The notes beneath the pieces were generated by a model that saw only the letters and a list, made by a program, of their open reading frames with translations, had not been told where the DNA came from and did not search any database. DNA of 64,000 nucleotides from JASLDZ01 sp964242625 (GTDB lineage: Bacteria; Pseudomonadota; Alphaproteobacteria; Caulobacterales; Caulobacteraceae): assembly GCA_964242625.1 (NCBI GenBank), contig CAXTAO010000001.1:317050-381049 (forward strand), in the 5' to 3' direction. The translations under genes were made by a program, and so were the position numbers. This document shows positions 30,331 to 39,387 of the stretch, in pieces (position 1 is the stretch's first letter; every line of letters starts with the position of its first letter).

Positions 30331-31135
30331 GTCGTTCGACTGGTCGAACCTGCGTCTGCGCGTGCTGTCCGGGGTGGTCTTGGCCCCGGTGGCGGCGCTG
30401 GGCGTGGGGGCGGGCGGACCCGTGCTCCTCGTCCTCGTGTCCGTCGCGGTGGCGCTCCTCAGCCTGGAGTGGGGGCGCATGTGCGCGCGGCGCGGTCCGG
30501 GCGCTGTGGCCGCCCTTATCGCCGTGGCGGTGCTCGCGCCGCTCTTCGCCGCCTACACCGGCTGGTGGCGGGCGGCCTGGGCGGCGCTGGCGGCGTGCGC
30601 GCTGTTGGCCGCGGCGCTGGCGCGGGCGACCCGCCGCTCGGAGCGCGCGCTCGACGTGGCGTTCGGCGTCGCCTATCTGGGCGCGCCCGCGCTGGCCTTT
30701 TTGTGGCTGCGGAGCGGCCCCGCGGGCCTGGCCTGGGCGCTCCTCCTTCTGGCGTCGGCCTGGGCGGCGGACATCGCGGCGTTCGCGGCGGGCAACTGGC
30801 TGGGCGGTCCCAAGCTCTGGCCGCGCATCTCGCCCAACAAGACCTGGTCGGGCTTCGTGTTCGGCCTGGCGGCGGCGGCGCTAGCCGGGGCGGCGGTGGC
30901 GACGCTGCTGCGCCGGGCGGGCGGGCCCCATCCCGACCACGCCATCACGCTCGGCCTCTTCACCGGGCTGGCCACCATGGGCGGCGACCTGGCGGAATCG
31001 GTGTTGAAACGGCGCTTCGGCGTGAAGGACTCGGGCGATCTCATCCCGGGGCATGGAGGTCTGTTGGACCGGGTGGACGGACTGATGACGGCGACGCTCC
31101 TCGTGGCGGCCGCGCGCTGGCTCCTCGGCGCATGA
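30308..31135 (+). CDS. cdsA: Phosphatidate cytidylyltransferase
   Basis: Converts phosphatidate and CTP to CDP-diacylglycerol in the inner membrane, the branch point of phospholipid synthesis. The ATG at 30308 gives 275 residues with about seven hydrophobic segments and the C-terminal CDP-diglyceride synthase signature region (ISPNKTWSGFVFG, GDLAESVLKRRFGVKDSGDLIPGHGG-type sequence with Lys and Asp residues, LDRVDGLM). It overlaps uppS and ends on the dxr start (ATGA). Confidence 0.94.
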   Translation: MTSSPPARSFDWSNLRLRVLSGVVLAPVAALGVGAGGPVLLVLVSVAVALLSLEWGRMCARRGPGAVAALIAVAVLAPLFAAYTGWWRAAWAALAACALLAAALARATRRSERALDVAFGVAYLGAPALAFLWLRSGPAGLAWALLLLASAWAADIAAFAAGNWLGGPKLWPRISPNKTWSGFVFGLAAAALAGAAVATLLRRAGGPHPDHAITLGLFTGLATMGGDLAESVLKRRFGVKDSGDLIPGHGGLLDRVDGLMTATLLVAAARWLLGA

Positions 31136-32346
31136 GCGGGCCGCGCGTGCGCAGGGTCGCGGTGCTGGGCGCCACGGGCTCGGTGGGCGTGTCCACCCTG
31201 AGCCTCCTTGATCATGCCGAGCGGGCGGGCGAGGTGCGCGTGGAGATGCGCGCCCTGGCCGCGGGCCGCAACGTCGAGCGCCTGGCCGAGCAGGCGCGCC
31301 GGTGGCGTCCGGCGCTGACGGTGATCGCCGATCCCGCACTCCACGACGCCCTGCGCGAGGCTTTGGCGGGGGAGGGGCTGGAGACCGCCGCCGGCGAGGA
31401 CGCGGTGATCGAGGCCGCCGCGGGTCGCGGGGCCGACTGGGTCATGGCCGCCATCGTGGGCTCGGCCGGCCTGCGCCCGACGCTCGCCGCCGCGCGCGCG
31501 GGCGCGACCGTCGCGCTCGCCAACAAGGAGAGCCTGGTCTGCGCCGGCCCTGCGCTCCTCGCGGCCGCCGAGGCCTCCGGCGGGCGCGTCATCCCGGTCG
31601 ACTCGGAGCACTCGGCCATCTTCCAGGTGCTGACGCCCGAGGCGCGGGCGCGGGTGCGCCGGCTGATCCTCACCGCCTCGGGCGGCCCGTTCCGCACCTG
31701 GTCGCGCGAGCGCATGGCGGCCGCCACGCCGGCGGAGGCGGTGGCCCACCCCAACTGGAGCATGGGGGCCAAGATCAGCATCGACAGCGCCACCATGATG
31801 AACAAGGGGCTGGAGATGATCGAGGCCTCCTACCTCTTCGCCGCGCCGGAGGAGGAGATCGACGTGGTCGTGCACCCGCAGTCGGTGGTGCACAGCCTCG
31901 TCGAGTACCGCGACGGATCGACGCTGGCCCAGCTCGGCCCGCCCGACATGCGGGCCCCCATCGCCTGCGCCCTTGCCTGGCCCGAGCGGATCAGCTGGCC
32001 CGCTCCCCCTCTCGACCTGCCGGCCCTTGCCAGCCTTACCTTCGAGGCGCCCGACGAGGTGCGCTTCCCGGCGCTGCGCGTGGCGCGCGACTGCCTGCGT
32101 CGGGGCGGCCTCGCCCCCGCGGCCATGAACGCCGCGAACGAGGTGGCGGTGGCCGCGTTTCTGAACGGGGCGGCGGGCTTCCTCGACATCGCCGCAATCG
32201 TCGCCGAGACGCTGGACGCCATGGACGCCGGCGACGACCTCCGCACCCCCTCCAGCGATCCGCTGGACGCCGCCTTCGCGGTGGACGCGCGCGCGCGCGC
32301 CGTCGCTGTCGAGGCGACCCGACGCGTTTCGCGCGTGGGGGCCTGA
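31132..32346 (+). CDS. dxr: 1-deoxy-D-xylulose 5-phosphate reductoisomerase
   Basis: Second enzyme of the MEP isoprenoid pathway, target of fosmidomycin; it feeds UppS upstream. ATG at 31132 overlaps the cdsA stop. The 404-residue protein has the NADPH-binding VAVLGATGSVGVSTLSLL, ALANKESLVCAGP, the metal-binding PVDSEHSAIFQ, and LTASGGPFR, HPNWSMGAKISIDSATMMNK and VHPQSVVHSLVEY. Length is normal. Confidence 0.97.
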   Translation: MSGPRVRRVAVLGATGSVGVSTLSLLDHAERAGEVRVEMRALAAGRNVERLAEQARRWRPALTVIADPALHDALREALAGEGLETAAGEDAVIEAAAGRGADWVMAAIVGSAGLRPTLAAARAGATVALANKESLVCAGPALLAAAEASGGRVIPVDSEHSAIFQVLTPEARARVRRLILTASGGPFRTWSRERMAAATPAEAVAHPNWSMGAKISIDSATMMNKGLEMIEASYLFAAPEEEIDVVVHPQSVVHSLVEYRDGSTLAQLGPPDMRAPIACALAWPERISWPAPPLDLPALASLTFEAPDEVRFPALRVARDCLRRGGLAPAAMNAANEVAVAAFLNGAAGFLDIAAIVAETLDAMDAGDDLRTPSSDPLDAAFAVDARARAVAVEATRRVSRVGA

Positions 32347-32355
32347 GCCCCGGCC

Positions 32356-33576
32356 ATGCTCGACGCCGTGCTCTACGTCGCGCCCTACCTCCTCGTTCTG
32401 ACGGTGGTCGTCACCGTGCACGAGCTCGGCCACTTTCTCGTGGCGCGCGCCTTCGGCATCGCGGTGGACGTGTTCTCCATCGGCTTCGGCCCGACGCTCC
32501 TCTCCTGGCGCGACCGTTCGGGCGTCGAGTGGCGCGTGGCCGCCGTGCCGCTGGGCGGCTACGTCAAGTTCGCGGGCGACGCCGACCCCAGCTCCAGCGT
32601 GCCAGATGCGGCGACGGTGGACGCGCTTCGTCGCGAGGTGCGCGCGCGGGAGGGCGAGGGCGGCGAGCGCCGCTACTTCCACCTGCGCCCGGTGGGCGAG
32701 CGCGCGGCGGTCGCGGCCGCGGGGCCCGTCGCCAATTTCCTGTTCTCCGTCGTGCTGTTCGCCGCCCTCCTGTTCGGGCTGGGCGACGTCAAGACCGCGC
32801 CGCGGGTGCGCGGCGTGATCGCCGACAGCCCGGCCGCGCGGGCGGGCTTCCAAGTCGGCGACCTCGTCACCTCCGTCGACGGTCGGCCGGTGGACGACTT
32901 CGACCGCATCGTGCTGTTCGTGCAAGGCCATGCGGGCGAGCCCGTGCGCTTCGGCGTGCTGCGGGGCGCCGCCCCCGCACTGCAGCGCCTCGAGCTGACC
33001 GTCACGCCCCTACGCAAGCCGTACCGCGACCCCCTGACCGGCCAGAGCATGCAGGTGGGGACGGTCGGCTTGTACAATCCGCACCTTCCCGCGGACCAGG
33101 TGCGCGTGCGCTACACCCCCGTGCAGGCGGTGGCCGCGGGCGCGGGCCGCGTGGGCGAGATCGTGGGCTCCACGCTCGGCTACATGGGCCGGCTCGTGCG
33201 CGGGCTCGAGTCCGGCGACCAGCTGGGCGGACCGATCCGCATGGCGCAGGCCTCCCACGCCATCGCCGCCGAAGCCATGCACGGCCGCGCGTCGGCCGCC
33301 GGCCGGCTGGGCGCGGGGGCGCTCGCGCTCCTGTCGATGGCGGCGGTGATCTCGGTCGCTATCGGCTTCATGAACCTCCTGCCCATCCCGGTGCTGGATG
33401 GCGGACACCTCCTGTTCTACGCCTACGAGGCGCTGGCGCGACGTCCGGCTGCGGCGTCTGTGCAGGCCGCGGGCATGCGGCTGGGCCTTGTTCTCGTTCT
33501 CGCTTTGATGTTGTTCGCCACCTGGAACGATCTGCGGCAGCCCTTGCTGCGGATGCTGGGCGGCGCGCTCTCCTGA
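32356..33576 (+). CDS. rseP: Site-2 zinc metalloprotease RseP/MmpA
   Basis: Intramembrane protease of the M50 family, involved in anti-sigma factor cleavage and, as Caulobacter MmpA, in PodJ processing. The 406-residue product has HELGH at residues 22-26 in the first helix, a central PDZ domain (VIADSPAARAGFQVGDLVTS) and the C-terminal NLLPIPVLDGGHL motif with the third zinc ligand. Only one PDZ domain is clear. It lies between dxr and bamA, the classical alphaproteobacterial order. Confidence 0.95.
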   Translation: MLDAVLYVAPYLLVLTVVVTVHELGHFLVARAFGIAVDVFSIGFGPTLLSWRDRSGVEWRVAAVPLGGYVKFAGDADPSSSVPDAATVDALRREVRAREGEGGERRYFHLRPVGERAAVAAAGPVANFLFSVVLFAALLFGLGDVKTAPRVRGVIADSPAARAGFQVGDLVTSVDGRPVDDFDRIVLFVQGHAGEPVRFGVLRGAAPALQRLELTVTPLRKPYRDPLTGQSMQVGTVGLYNPHLPADQVRVRYTPVQAVAAGAGRVGEIVGSTLGYMGRLVRGLESGDQLGGPIRMAQASHAIAAEAMHGRASAAGRLGAGALALLSMAAVISVAIGFMNLLPIPVLDGGHLLFYAYEALARRPAAASVQAAGMRLGLVLVLALMLFATWNDLRQPLLRMLGGALS

Positions 33577-33596
33577 CCCCGCCGGTATCGAGGTTG

Positions 33597-36344
33597 ATGT
33601 TGAAGATCGGCGATCGCAGCGCCGCGCTGGCGTCCAGCGCGGCCTTCCTCCTGGCCACGACCGCCATCACCTCGCCTGCCTGGGCGCAGACGACGGGGGC
33701 GGCCGCCACCGGCGGGGCGGCCGCGACCTCGGGGCCGACGGTCGCCCAGCCTCCCGCCAGTTCGGTGGACGGCGTGGCCGTGCAGGGCGCGCCCACCACG
33801 CCGCCCACGGGCCCGGCGGCGTCCGCGCCGGCCACCACCGGGCCCACGGGTCTCGACAGCCGCGCCGAGACCGGCGCCTTCACCCAGCAAGCGGGCTCCA
33901 CCGCCATGGGCTCCGCCTCGGGCTCGCCGCCTCCCGCCGCCGCCGACGGCGTGCCCCGGTCGGGGGTGCAGGCGGGGCCGCCGCCGCCCCCCGCGCCGAC
34001 CCCCGAGCAGGCCAACGCCGGCGTGGGCGTGCCCTCGCCCGCCACAGCGCAGGCGCAGGCCGCCGCTGCGCCCCCCGCCAACGCCGCCGCCTACAGCGAG
34101 ACGCGCACGGGCGTGGTCCGCCGCATCCTCGTGGAGGGCAACGAGCGCATCGAGAGCGCCACCATCGTCGCCTACCTGCCGATCGGCATCGGCGACACGG
34201 TCGACCCCGCGCGCCTCGACCTGGCGCTGAAGACCCTGCAGCGCACCGACCTCTTCTCCGACGAGCGCATCAGCCTGGACCCGGCCACCGGCGACCTCAC
34301 CGTGCGCGTGGTGGAGAACCCGATCATCAACCAGGTGGTCTTCGAGGGGAACTCCGCCCTCGCCGACGACAAGCTGCGCGACGAGATCTCCATCCACCCG
34401 CGCGGCATCTTCACCAAGAGCCACGTGCTGGCCGACACCCAGCGGATCGTCGAACTGTACCGCCGGTCGGGCCGCATCTCGGCGACGGTCACGCCCAAGA
34501 TCGTCAACCTGCCGCAGAAGCGCGTCGATCTCGTCTTCGAGATCATCGAGGGGCCGAAGACTGGCATCCTGCGGGTCAACTTCGACGGCAACAAGTCGTT
34601 CAGCGACAACGTTCTGCGCGACGTGGTCGTCACCAAGGAGAGTCGCTGGTATCGGTTCTTCTCGTCCAACGACAACTACGATCCCGACCGGATCGAGTAT
34701 GACCGCGAGCAGCTGCGGAAGTACTACATCAACCGCGGCTATTACGACTTCCGCGTGCTGTCGTCGACGGCCGAGCTCTTGCCCGACCAGCGCAACTTCG
34801 TGATCACCTACGTGGTCGACGAAGGCGTCAAGTACCGCTTCGGCAAGCTCAACGTGAAGACCGACCTGAAGCGGCTGAACGCGGGGCTCCTGCGCGCCAT
34901 CCTGCCGATCCGCGAGGGCCAGCTCTACCAGGCCGACCGCATCGAGGGCGCGGTCGACAACCTGACCTTCGCGGCGGGCGCGGCGGGCTTCGCCTTTGTC
35001 GACATCCGCCCGCGCCAGAACGCCGATCCCAAGACCCACCTCGTCAACATTGACTTCGACGTGCGCGAAGGTCCGCGCGTTTACGTCGAACGGATCGACG
35101 TGGTGGGCAACACCGCCACCCAGGACTACGTCATCCGCCGCGAGCTCTCGCTGGCGGAGGGCGACGCCTACAATCGCGTGCTGGTCGATCGCTCCAAGCT
35201 AGGCGTCAAGCGGCTGGACTTCTTCAAGACCGTCGACATCGACCAGCTGCCGGGCTCCGCGCCCGACCGCACGGCGCTGCGCGTCAAGGTGCAGGAGCAG
35301 CCGACCGGTCAGTTGAGCCTCGGCGCGGGCTATTCGTCGGTCGACAAGCTGCTGCTGGACGTGGGGATCGAGCAGAACAACTTCCGCGGCACCGGCCAGT
35401 CGGTCAGCCTGCGCGCTTCTGTGGGTTCGCTGCGCCAGCAGATCGACTTCCGCTTCACCGAGCCGCGCTTCGCCGGACGCAACATCCGCGCGGGCTTCGA
35501 CCTGTTCTCTTACCGCTACGACTTCACCGACTACTCGGGCTTCGCCTCGGCATCATACGGCGGCACCTTGCGGGCAGGCTTCCCGATCAACCTAAACACC
35601 TATCTGCAGACACGCTACACCATCCACCAGGACAACGTGTCGGTGACGGCCGATCTGTGCGACAGCGGCACCGTCTCCATCACCATCTGCGACCAGCGCG
35701 GCGAGGCGTTCTACTCGACGGTCGGCTATACCCTCTCGGTCGACAAGCGGAACGACCCGCGCAGGGCCACGCGCGGCTTCAAGTTCGACCTGTCGCAGGA
35801 TCTCGCGGGCGCCGGCGGCGATGTGCACTTCCTGAAGACCGAGGCGGATGCCTCGTTCTACCACGGCTTCTCCGCCAACTACATCCTGAGCGTGATCGGC
35901 ACCGCCGGCTACATCCTGCCGTATGCGGGCGACTCGGTGCGCATCAACGATCGCTTTTACAAGGGCGGCGCGAGTTTCCGCGGCTTCGAGACCGCCGGCA
36001 TCGGGCCGCGGGAGCTCGAGTTCGACGAGGCTCTGGGCGGCAACCTCTACGGCATCGGCACGATCGAGCTCACCTTCCCCAACTACCTGCCCGAGCAGTA
36101 CGGCATCCGCACCGCGCTGTTCAGCGACTTCGGCACCGTGGGCCTCCTCGACAAGAGCGTGCTAAACACCGCCACCGCCGCCGACCAGATCAAGGACGAC
36201 CTCGCGCTGCGGGCTTCGGCCGGCCTCAGCGTGTTCTGGACCTCGCCGCTCGGGCCGATCCGACTGGACTTCTCCAAGGTCCTGGCCAAGACAAGCTACG
36301 ACCGCCCTGAAACCTTCCGCTTCTCAACCAACACGAGCTTCTGA
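33597..36344 (+). CDS. bamA: Outer membrane assembly factor BamA with long N-terminal linker
   Basis: BamA inserts beta-barrel proteins in the outer membrane. The 915-residue product has a signal peptide (about 1-31, ending AWAQ), then about 140 residues of Ala/Pro/Gly/Thr-rich low complexity, five POTRA domains from about residue 170 (VVRRILVEGNERIESATIVA, NPIINQVVFEGNSALADDKL) and a 16-strand barrel ending in the expected Phe (NTSF). The VRGF-type loop motif reads SFRGFETAGIGPRE. Ordinary BamA proteins are about 760-850 residues, so the linker accounts for the excess. ATG at 33597 is chosen because the signal peptide follows directly. Confidence 0.95.
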   Translation: MLKIGDRSAALASSAAFLLATTAITSPAWAQTTGAAATGGAAATSGPTVAQPPASSVDGVAVQGAPTTPPTGPAASAPATTGPTGLDSRAETGAFTQQAGSTAMGSASGSPPPAAADGVPRSGVQAGPPPPPAPTPEQANAGVGVPSPATAQAQAAAAPPANAAAYSETRTGVVRRILVEGNERIESATIVAYLPIGIGDTVDPARLDLALKTLQRTDLFSDERISLDPATGDLTVRVVENPIINQVVFEGNSALADDKLRDEISIHPRGIFTKSHVLADTQRIVELYRRSGRISATVTPKIVNLPQKRVDLVFEIIEGPKTGILRVNFDGNKSFSDNVLRDVVVTKESRWYRFFSSNDNYDPDRIEYDREQLRKYYINRGYYDFRVLSSTAELLPDQRNFVITYVVDEGVKYRFGKLNVKTDLKRLNAGLLRAILPIREGQLYQADRIEGAVDNLTFAAGAAGFAFVDIRPRQNADPKTHLVNIDFDVREGPRVYVERIDVVGNTATQDYVIRRELSLAEGDAYNRVLVDRSKLGVKRLDFFKTVDIDQLPGSAPDRTALRVKVQEQPTGQLSLGAGYSSVDKLLLDVGIEQNNFRGTGQSVSLRASVGSLRQQIDFRFTEPRFAGRNIRAGFDLFSYRYDFTDYSGFASASYGGTLRAGFPINLNTYLQTRYTIHQDNVSVTADLCDSGTVSITICDQRGEAFYSTVGYTLSVDKRNDPRRATRGFKFDLSQDLAGAGGDVHFLKTEADASFYHGFSANYILSVIGTAGYILPYAGDSVRINDRFYKGGASFRGFETAGIGPRELEFDEALGGNLYGIGTIELTFPNYLPEQYGIRTALFSDFGTVGLLDKSVLNTATAADQIKDDLALRASAGLSVFWTSPLGPIRLDFSKVLAKTSYDRPETFRFSTNTSF

Positions 36345-36351
36345 GACCTCA

Positions 36352-37002
36352 ATGAACCGCATCCTCACCGGCGCCAGCGTCGCCGTCCTGTCGTTCGCGC
36401 TCGCGGGCGGCGCCTTCGCCCAGGCGCGCCGCGTCGCGCCCGCCCGCGCCGCCACTCCGGCTCCGGCCGCCGCCGCGCCCTCGGCGCCCAACGTCACCCA
36501 CGGGCCGCCGATCGCCGGCGTGTGCGTCTTCTCGCAGCAGAGCGCGGTGGGCGCGTCGGCCGCCGGTCGCGCCGCCAACACGCGCCTGCAGCAGCTGACC
36601 GCCCAGGTGAAGGCCGAGCTGCAGCCCCGCGAGACCTCGCTGCAGGCCGACATCCGCACCTTCCAGACCCAGCGCGCCACCCTGACCGCCGATGCGCGCA
36701 CCAAGCAGGAGCAGGCGCTGAGCGCGCGCGCCCAGGAGCTGCAGACGCTGGAGCGCACCCGCACCCAGCAGCTGGAGCAGACCCGCGCCAAGGCGATCGG
36801 CCAGATCTCCGACCGGCTCACGCCCATCGTGCAGCAGGTCTACCAGGGTCGCGGCTGCTCCATGCTCCTGAACGGCGACAGCGCGGTGTTCGTGGCCAAC
36901 CCGGCCATGGACGTGACGCCCCAGGTCGTCCAGCAGCTCAACACCCAGCTGCCCACGCTGAGCTTCGACCTCAGCCCGCCCGCCCCGGCCGGCGCCCAGT
37001 AA
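36352..37002 (+). CDS. skp: Periplasmic chaperone Skp/OmpH family
   Basis: Skp-type chaperones hold unfolded outer membrane proteins for BamA. The 216-residue protein has a signal peptide (about 1-24, GGAFAQ), an Ala/Pro linker, then the OmpH core: short strand GVCVFSQQSAVG, a long coiled-coil of Gln/Arg/Glu heptads (about 70-150) and a closing strand segment (SMLLNGDSAVFVANPAMDVT). It starts eight bases after bamA and eleven before lpxD, consistent with the bamA-skp-lpxD operon. Confidence 0.9.
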   Translation: MNRILTGASVAVLSFALAGGAFAQARRVAPARAATPAPAAAAPSAPNVTHGPPIAGVCVFSQQSAVGASAAGRAANTRLQQLTAQVKAELQPRETSLQADIRTFQTQRATLTADARTKQEQALSARAQELQTLERTRTQQLEQTRAKAIGQISDRLTPIVQQVYQGRGCSMLLNGDSAVFVANPAMDVTPQVVQQLNTQLPTLSFDLSPPAPAGAQ

Positions 37003-37012
37003 GCGGGCCGGC

Positions 37013-38032
37013 GTGCCGGATCCGCGCTTCTACCTCTCGACGGGCCCGCGCACCGCGGGCGAGCTCGCGCGCGTCTGCGGGGCCGAGCTCGCCTCCGCGG
37101 AGCACGATGCGCGCCCCATCCGCGGGGCCGCGCCGCTCGACCGCGCCACGGCCGAGGACGTGGGCTTCCTGCACGACCGCCGCTATGTGGCCGACCTGCG
37201 CGCCACTGCGGCGGGAGCGGTGTTCGTGGCGCCCGCCCAGGCCGAGGCCGCCCCTGCCGGCTGCGCGTGCCTCCTCACGCCCGAGCCGCTCGTGGCCTAC
37301 GCCCGCGCGGCGGCGGCGCTGCACCGCCCACGCGTGCACGGGGCGGACAAGCCCGCGGTGCATCCCGAGGCGGAGCTGGAGGACGACGTCGAGCTCGCGC
37401 CGGGCGTGGTGATCGGGCCGGGCGCGAGAGTGGGGCGCGGCACGGTGATCGGCCCGCACGCGGTGATCGGCCCCGGCGTGCAGGTCGGGCGCGACTGCCG
37501 CGTCGGCGCGCACGTGGTGATCGGCTTCGCGTTGATTGGCGACCGCGTGCGCATTCTCTCGGGCGCGGTGGTGGGCGAGGAGGGCTTCGGCGTCGCCGGC
37601 GGGCGCGAGGGCGCGGTCGACGTGCCGCAGCTCGGTCGCGTCATCCTGCAGGACGCGGTGACGGTCGGCGCCAACGCCTGCATCGACCGTGGCGCGTGGG
37701 AGGACACGGTCGTGGGCGAGAACACCAAGATCGATAACCTCGTGCAGGTGGCGCACAACGTGACTCTGGGGCGCAACTGCGTTCTCGCCGCGCATACGGG
37801 CATCTCGGGCAGCTGCGACATCGGAGACGGCGTCATGTTCGGCGGCCGCGCCGGCATCGCCGACCACCTGACGATCGGGGCCGGCGCCAAGATCGCCGCC
37901 GCCGCGGGCGTGATGAAGGACGTGCCGCCCGGCCAGATCTACTGCGGCTCGCCCGCGCGCCCTCTGCGACGGTTCATGCGCGAGACCGCCTGGCTGGCGC
38001 GCCAGGCCAAGGATCGCGAGGACCTGCGATGA
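37013..38032 (+). CDS. lpxD: UDP-3-O-acylglucosamine N-acyltransferase
   Basis: Third step of lipid A synthesis: N-acylation of UDP-3-O-acylglucosamine. The 339-residue product starts at GTG (37013) and has the N-terminal uridine-binding domain (DVGFLHDRRYVADL) then hexapeptide repeats forming a left-handed beta helix, with the catalytic His region DNLVQVAHNVTLGRNC and ISGSCDIGDGVMFGGRAGI. The stop overlaps the fabZ start (ATGA). Confidence 0.95.
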   Translation: MPDPRFYLSTGPRTAGELARVCGAELASAEHDARPIRGAAPLDRATAEDVGFLHDRRYVADLRATAAGAVFVAPAQAEAAPAGCACLLTPEPLVAYARAAAALHRPRVHGADKPAVHPEAELEDDVELAPGVVIGPGARVGRGTVIGPHAVIGPGVQVGRDCRVGAHVVIGFALIGDRVRILSGAVVGEEGFGVAGGREGAVDVPQLGRVILQDAVTVGANACIDRGAWEDTVVGENTKIDNLVQVAHNVTLGRNCVLAAHTGISGSCDIGDGVMFGGRAGIADHLTIGAGAKIAAAAGVMKDVPPGQIYCGSPARPLRRFMRETAWLARQAKDREDLR

Positions 38033-38589
38033 CGACGCCGGGGGGCGACGGGGTGGCTCACGACGCCGAGAAGACCGACGTCGAGGCGGCGGCGCCTGCC
38101 GTGCACAAGCACGCCGGCCCCGGCGCGGCGCGGCCGGGCGACTATGCGCCGCTGGTCGAGATGGCTGAGATCCTGCGGCGCATCCCGCACCGCTATCCCT
38201 TCCTCCTGGTCGACCGGGCGGAGGAGTATCGCGCCTTCCAATCGATCACGGGCGTCAAGTGCGTGACGGTGAACGAGCCCTATTTCGTGGGCCACTTCCC
38301 CGACAACCCGGTGATGCCGGGCGTCCTGATCTGCGAGGCCATGGCCCAGACGGGCGCCGTGCTCATGTCGAAGTCGCTGAACGCCGACGTCGAGGGCAAG
38401 ACCATCCTCTTCATGTCGATCGACGACGCGCGCTTCCGCCTGCCGGTGAAGCCCGGCGATGTGCTGCAGATGAAGGTCGAGGTGCTGCGCTACCGGGGCG
38501 ACGTCTTCAAGTTTCGCGGCCAGGCGTACGTCGGCGAGAAGCTGGCCGCCCAGGCCGAGTTCGCCGCCATGGTGGTGCCGACCCGCTGA
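38029..38589 (+). CDS. fabZ: 3-hydroxyacyl-ACP dehydratase FabZ
   Basis: Dehydrates 3-hydroxyacyl-ACP in fatty-acid elongation and competes with LpxA for the same substrate. The 186-residue hot-dog protein has ILRRIPHRYPFLLVDR, the catalytic His in VGHFPDNPVMPGVL and the Glu in CEAMAQTG. The first ~40 residues are a variable charged extension not needed for the fold; initiation at Met45 (MAEILRRIP) cannot be excluded, but ATGA overlap with lpxD favours the upstream start. Confidence 0.94.
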   Translation: MTTPGGDGVAHDAEKTDVEAAAPAVHKHAGPGAARPGDYAPLVEMAEILRRIPHRYPFLLVDRAEEYRAFQSITGVKCVTVNEPYFVGHFPDNPVMPGVLICEAMAQTGAVLMSKSLNADVEGKTILFMSIDDARFRLPVKPGDVLQMKVEVLRYRGDVFKFRGQAYVGEKLAAQAEFAAMVVPTR

Positions 38590-39380
38590 TGCCGCGCGTC
38601 CACCCGACAGCGTTGGTCGATCCGGCGGCTCAGCTGGCCGACGACGTGGAGGTCGGGCCCTTCTGCGTGGTGGGGCCGGACGTGCGGATCGGCGCGCGCT
38701 CGCGCCTCCTGGCGCACGTGATCGTGGAGGGCGCCACCACGCTCGGCGCCGACTGCGTGGTGCACGGGTTCTCGGTGATCGGCGGCCCGCCCCAGCACCT
38801 CGGCCATCGCGGCGAGCCGACGCGGCTCGAGATCGGCGACCGCAACGTGATCCGCGAGCAGGTGACCTTCAACACCGGCACGGCGAACGGCCGCGGCGTC
38901 ACCCGGGTGGGCTCGGACGGCTTCTTCATGGCCGAGGCGCACGTCGCGCACGACTGCGTGGTGGGCGATCACGTGGTCATGGCCAAGGGCGCGACGCTGG
39001 GCGGCCACGTGCTCGTGGGCGACTATGTGTTCATGGGCGGGCTGGCGGCGGTGCACCAGTTCTCCCGCGTGGGCCGCTACGCCTTCATCGGCGGGCTGGC
39101 GGCGGTGACCAAGGACGTGATCCCCTACGGCTCGGTCTGGGGCAACCACGCGCACCTGGAAGGGCTGAACCTCGTGGGGCTCAAGCGCCGGGGCTTCGCG
39201 CGCGAGGCGATCTCCAACCTTCGCTCCGCCTACCGCCTCCTGTTCGGGCCGGAGGGCGCCTTCGCCGAGCGGCTGGAGGACACCGGACGCACCTTCGGCC
39301 AAACGCCGGAAGTGATGGAGATCGTCGACTTCATCCGCGCCGACGCCACACGCCCGCTCTGCCTGCCGGCGCTGGCCTGA
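38589..39380 (+). CDS. lpxA: UDP-N-acetylglucosamine acyltransferase
   Basis: First step of lipid A synthesis, using 3-hydroxyacyl-ACP. ATG at 38589 overlaps the fabZ stop (TGATG) and yields 263 residues. Hexapeptide repeats run through the first 190 residues, with the catalytic His in the AEAHVAHDCVVGDHVVM segment and the GGPPQHLGHRGEPT loop; a helical C-terminus (EAISNLRSAYRLLF) completes the family pattern. Confidence 0.96.
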   Translation: MPRVHPTALVDPAAQLADDVEVGPFCVVGPDVRIGARSRLLAHVIVEGATTLGADCVVHGFSVIGGPPQHLGHRGEPTRLEIGDRNVIREQVTFNTGTANGRGVTRVGSDGFFMAEAHVAHDCVVGDHVVMAKGATLGGHVLVGDYVFMGGLAAVHQFSRVGRYAFIGGLAAVTKDVIPYGSVWGNHAHLEGLNLVGLKRRGFAREAISNLRSAYRLLFGPEGAFAERLEDTGRTFGQTPEVMEIVDFIRADATRPLCLPALA

Positions 39381-39387
39381 GGTTGCG

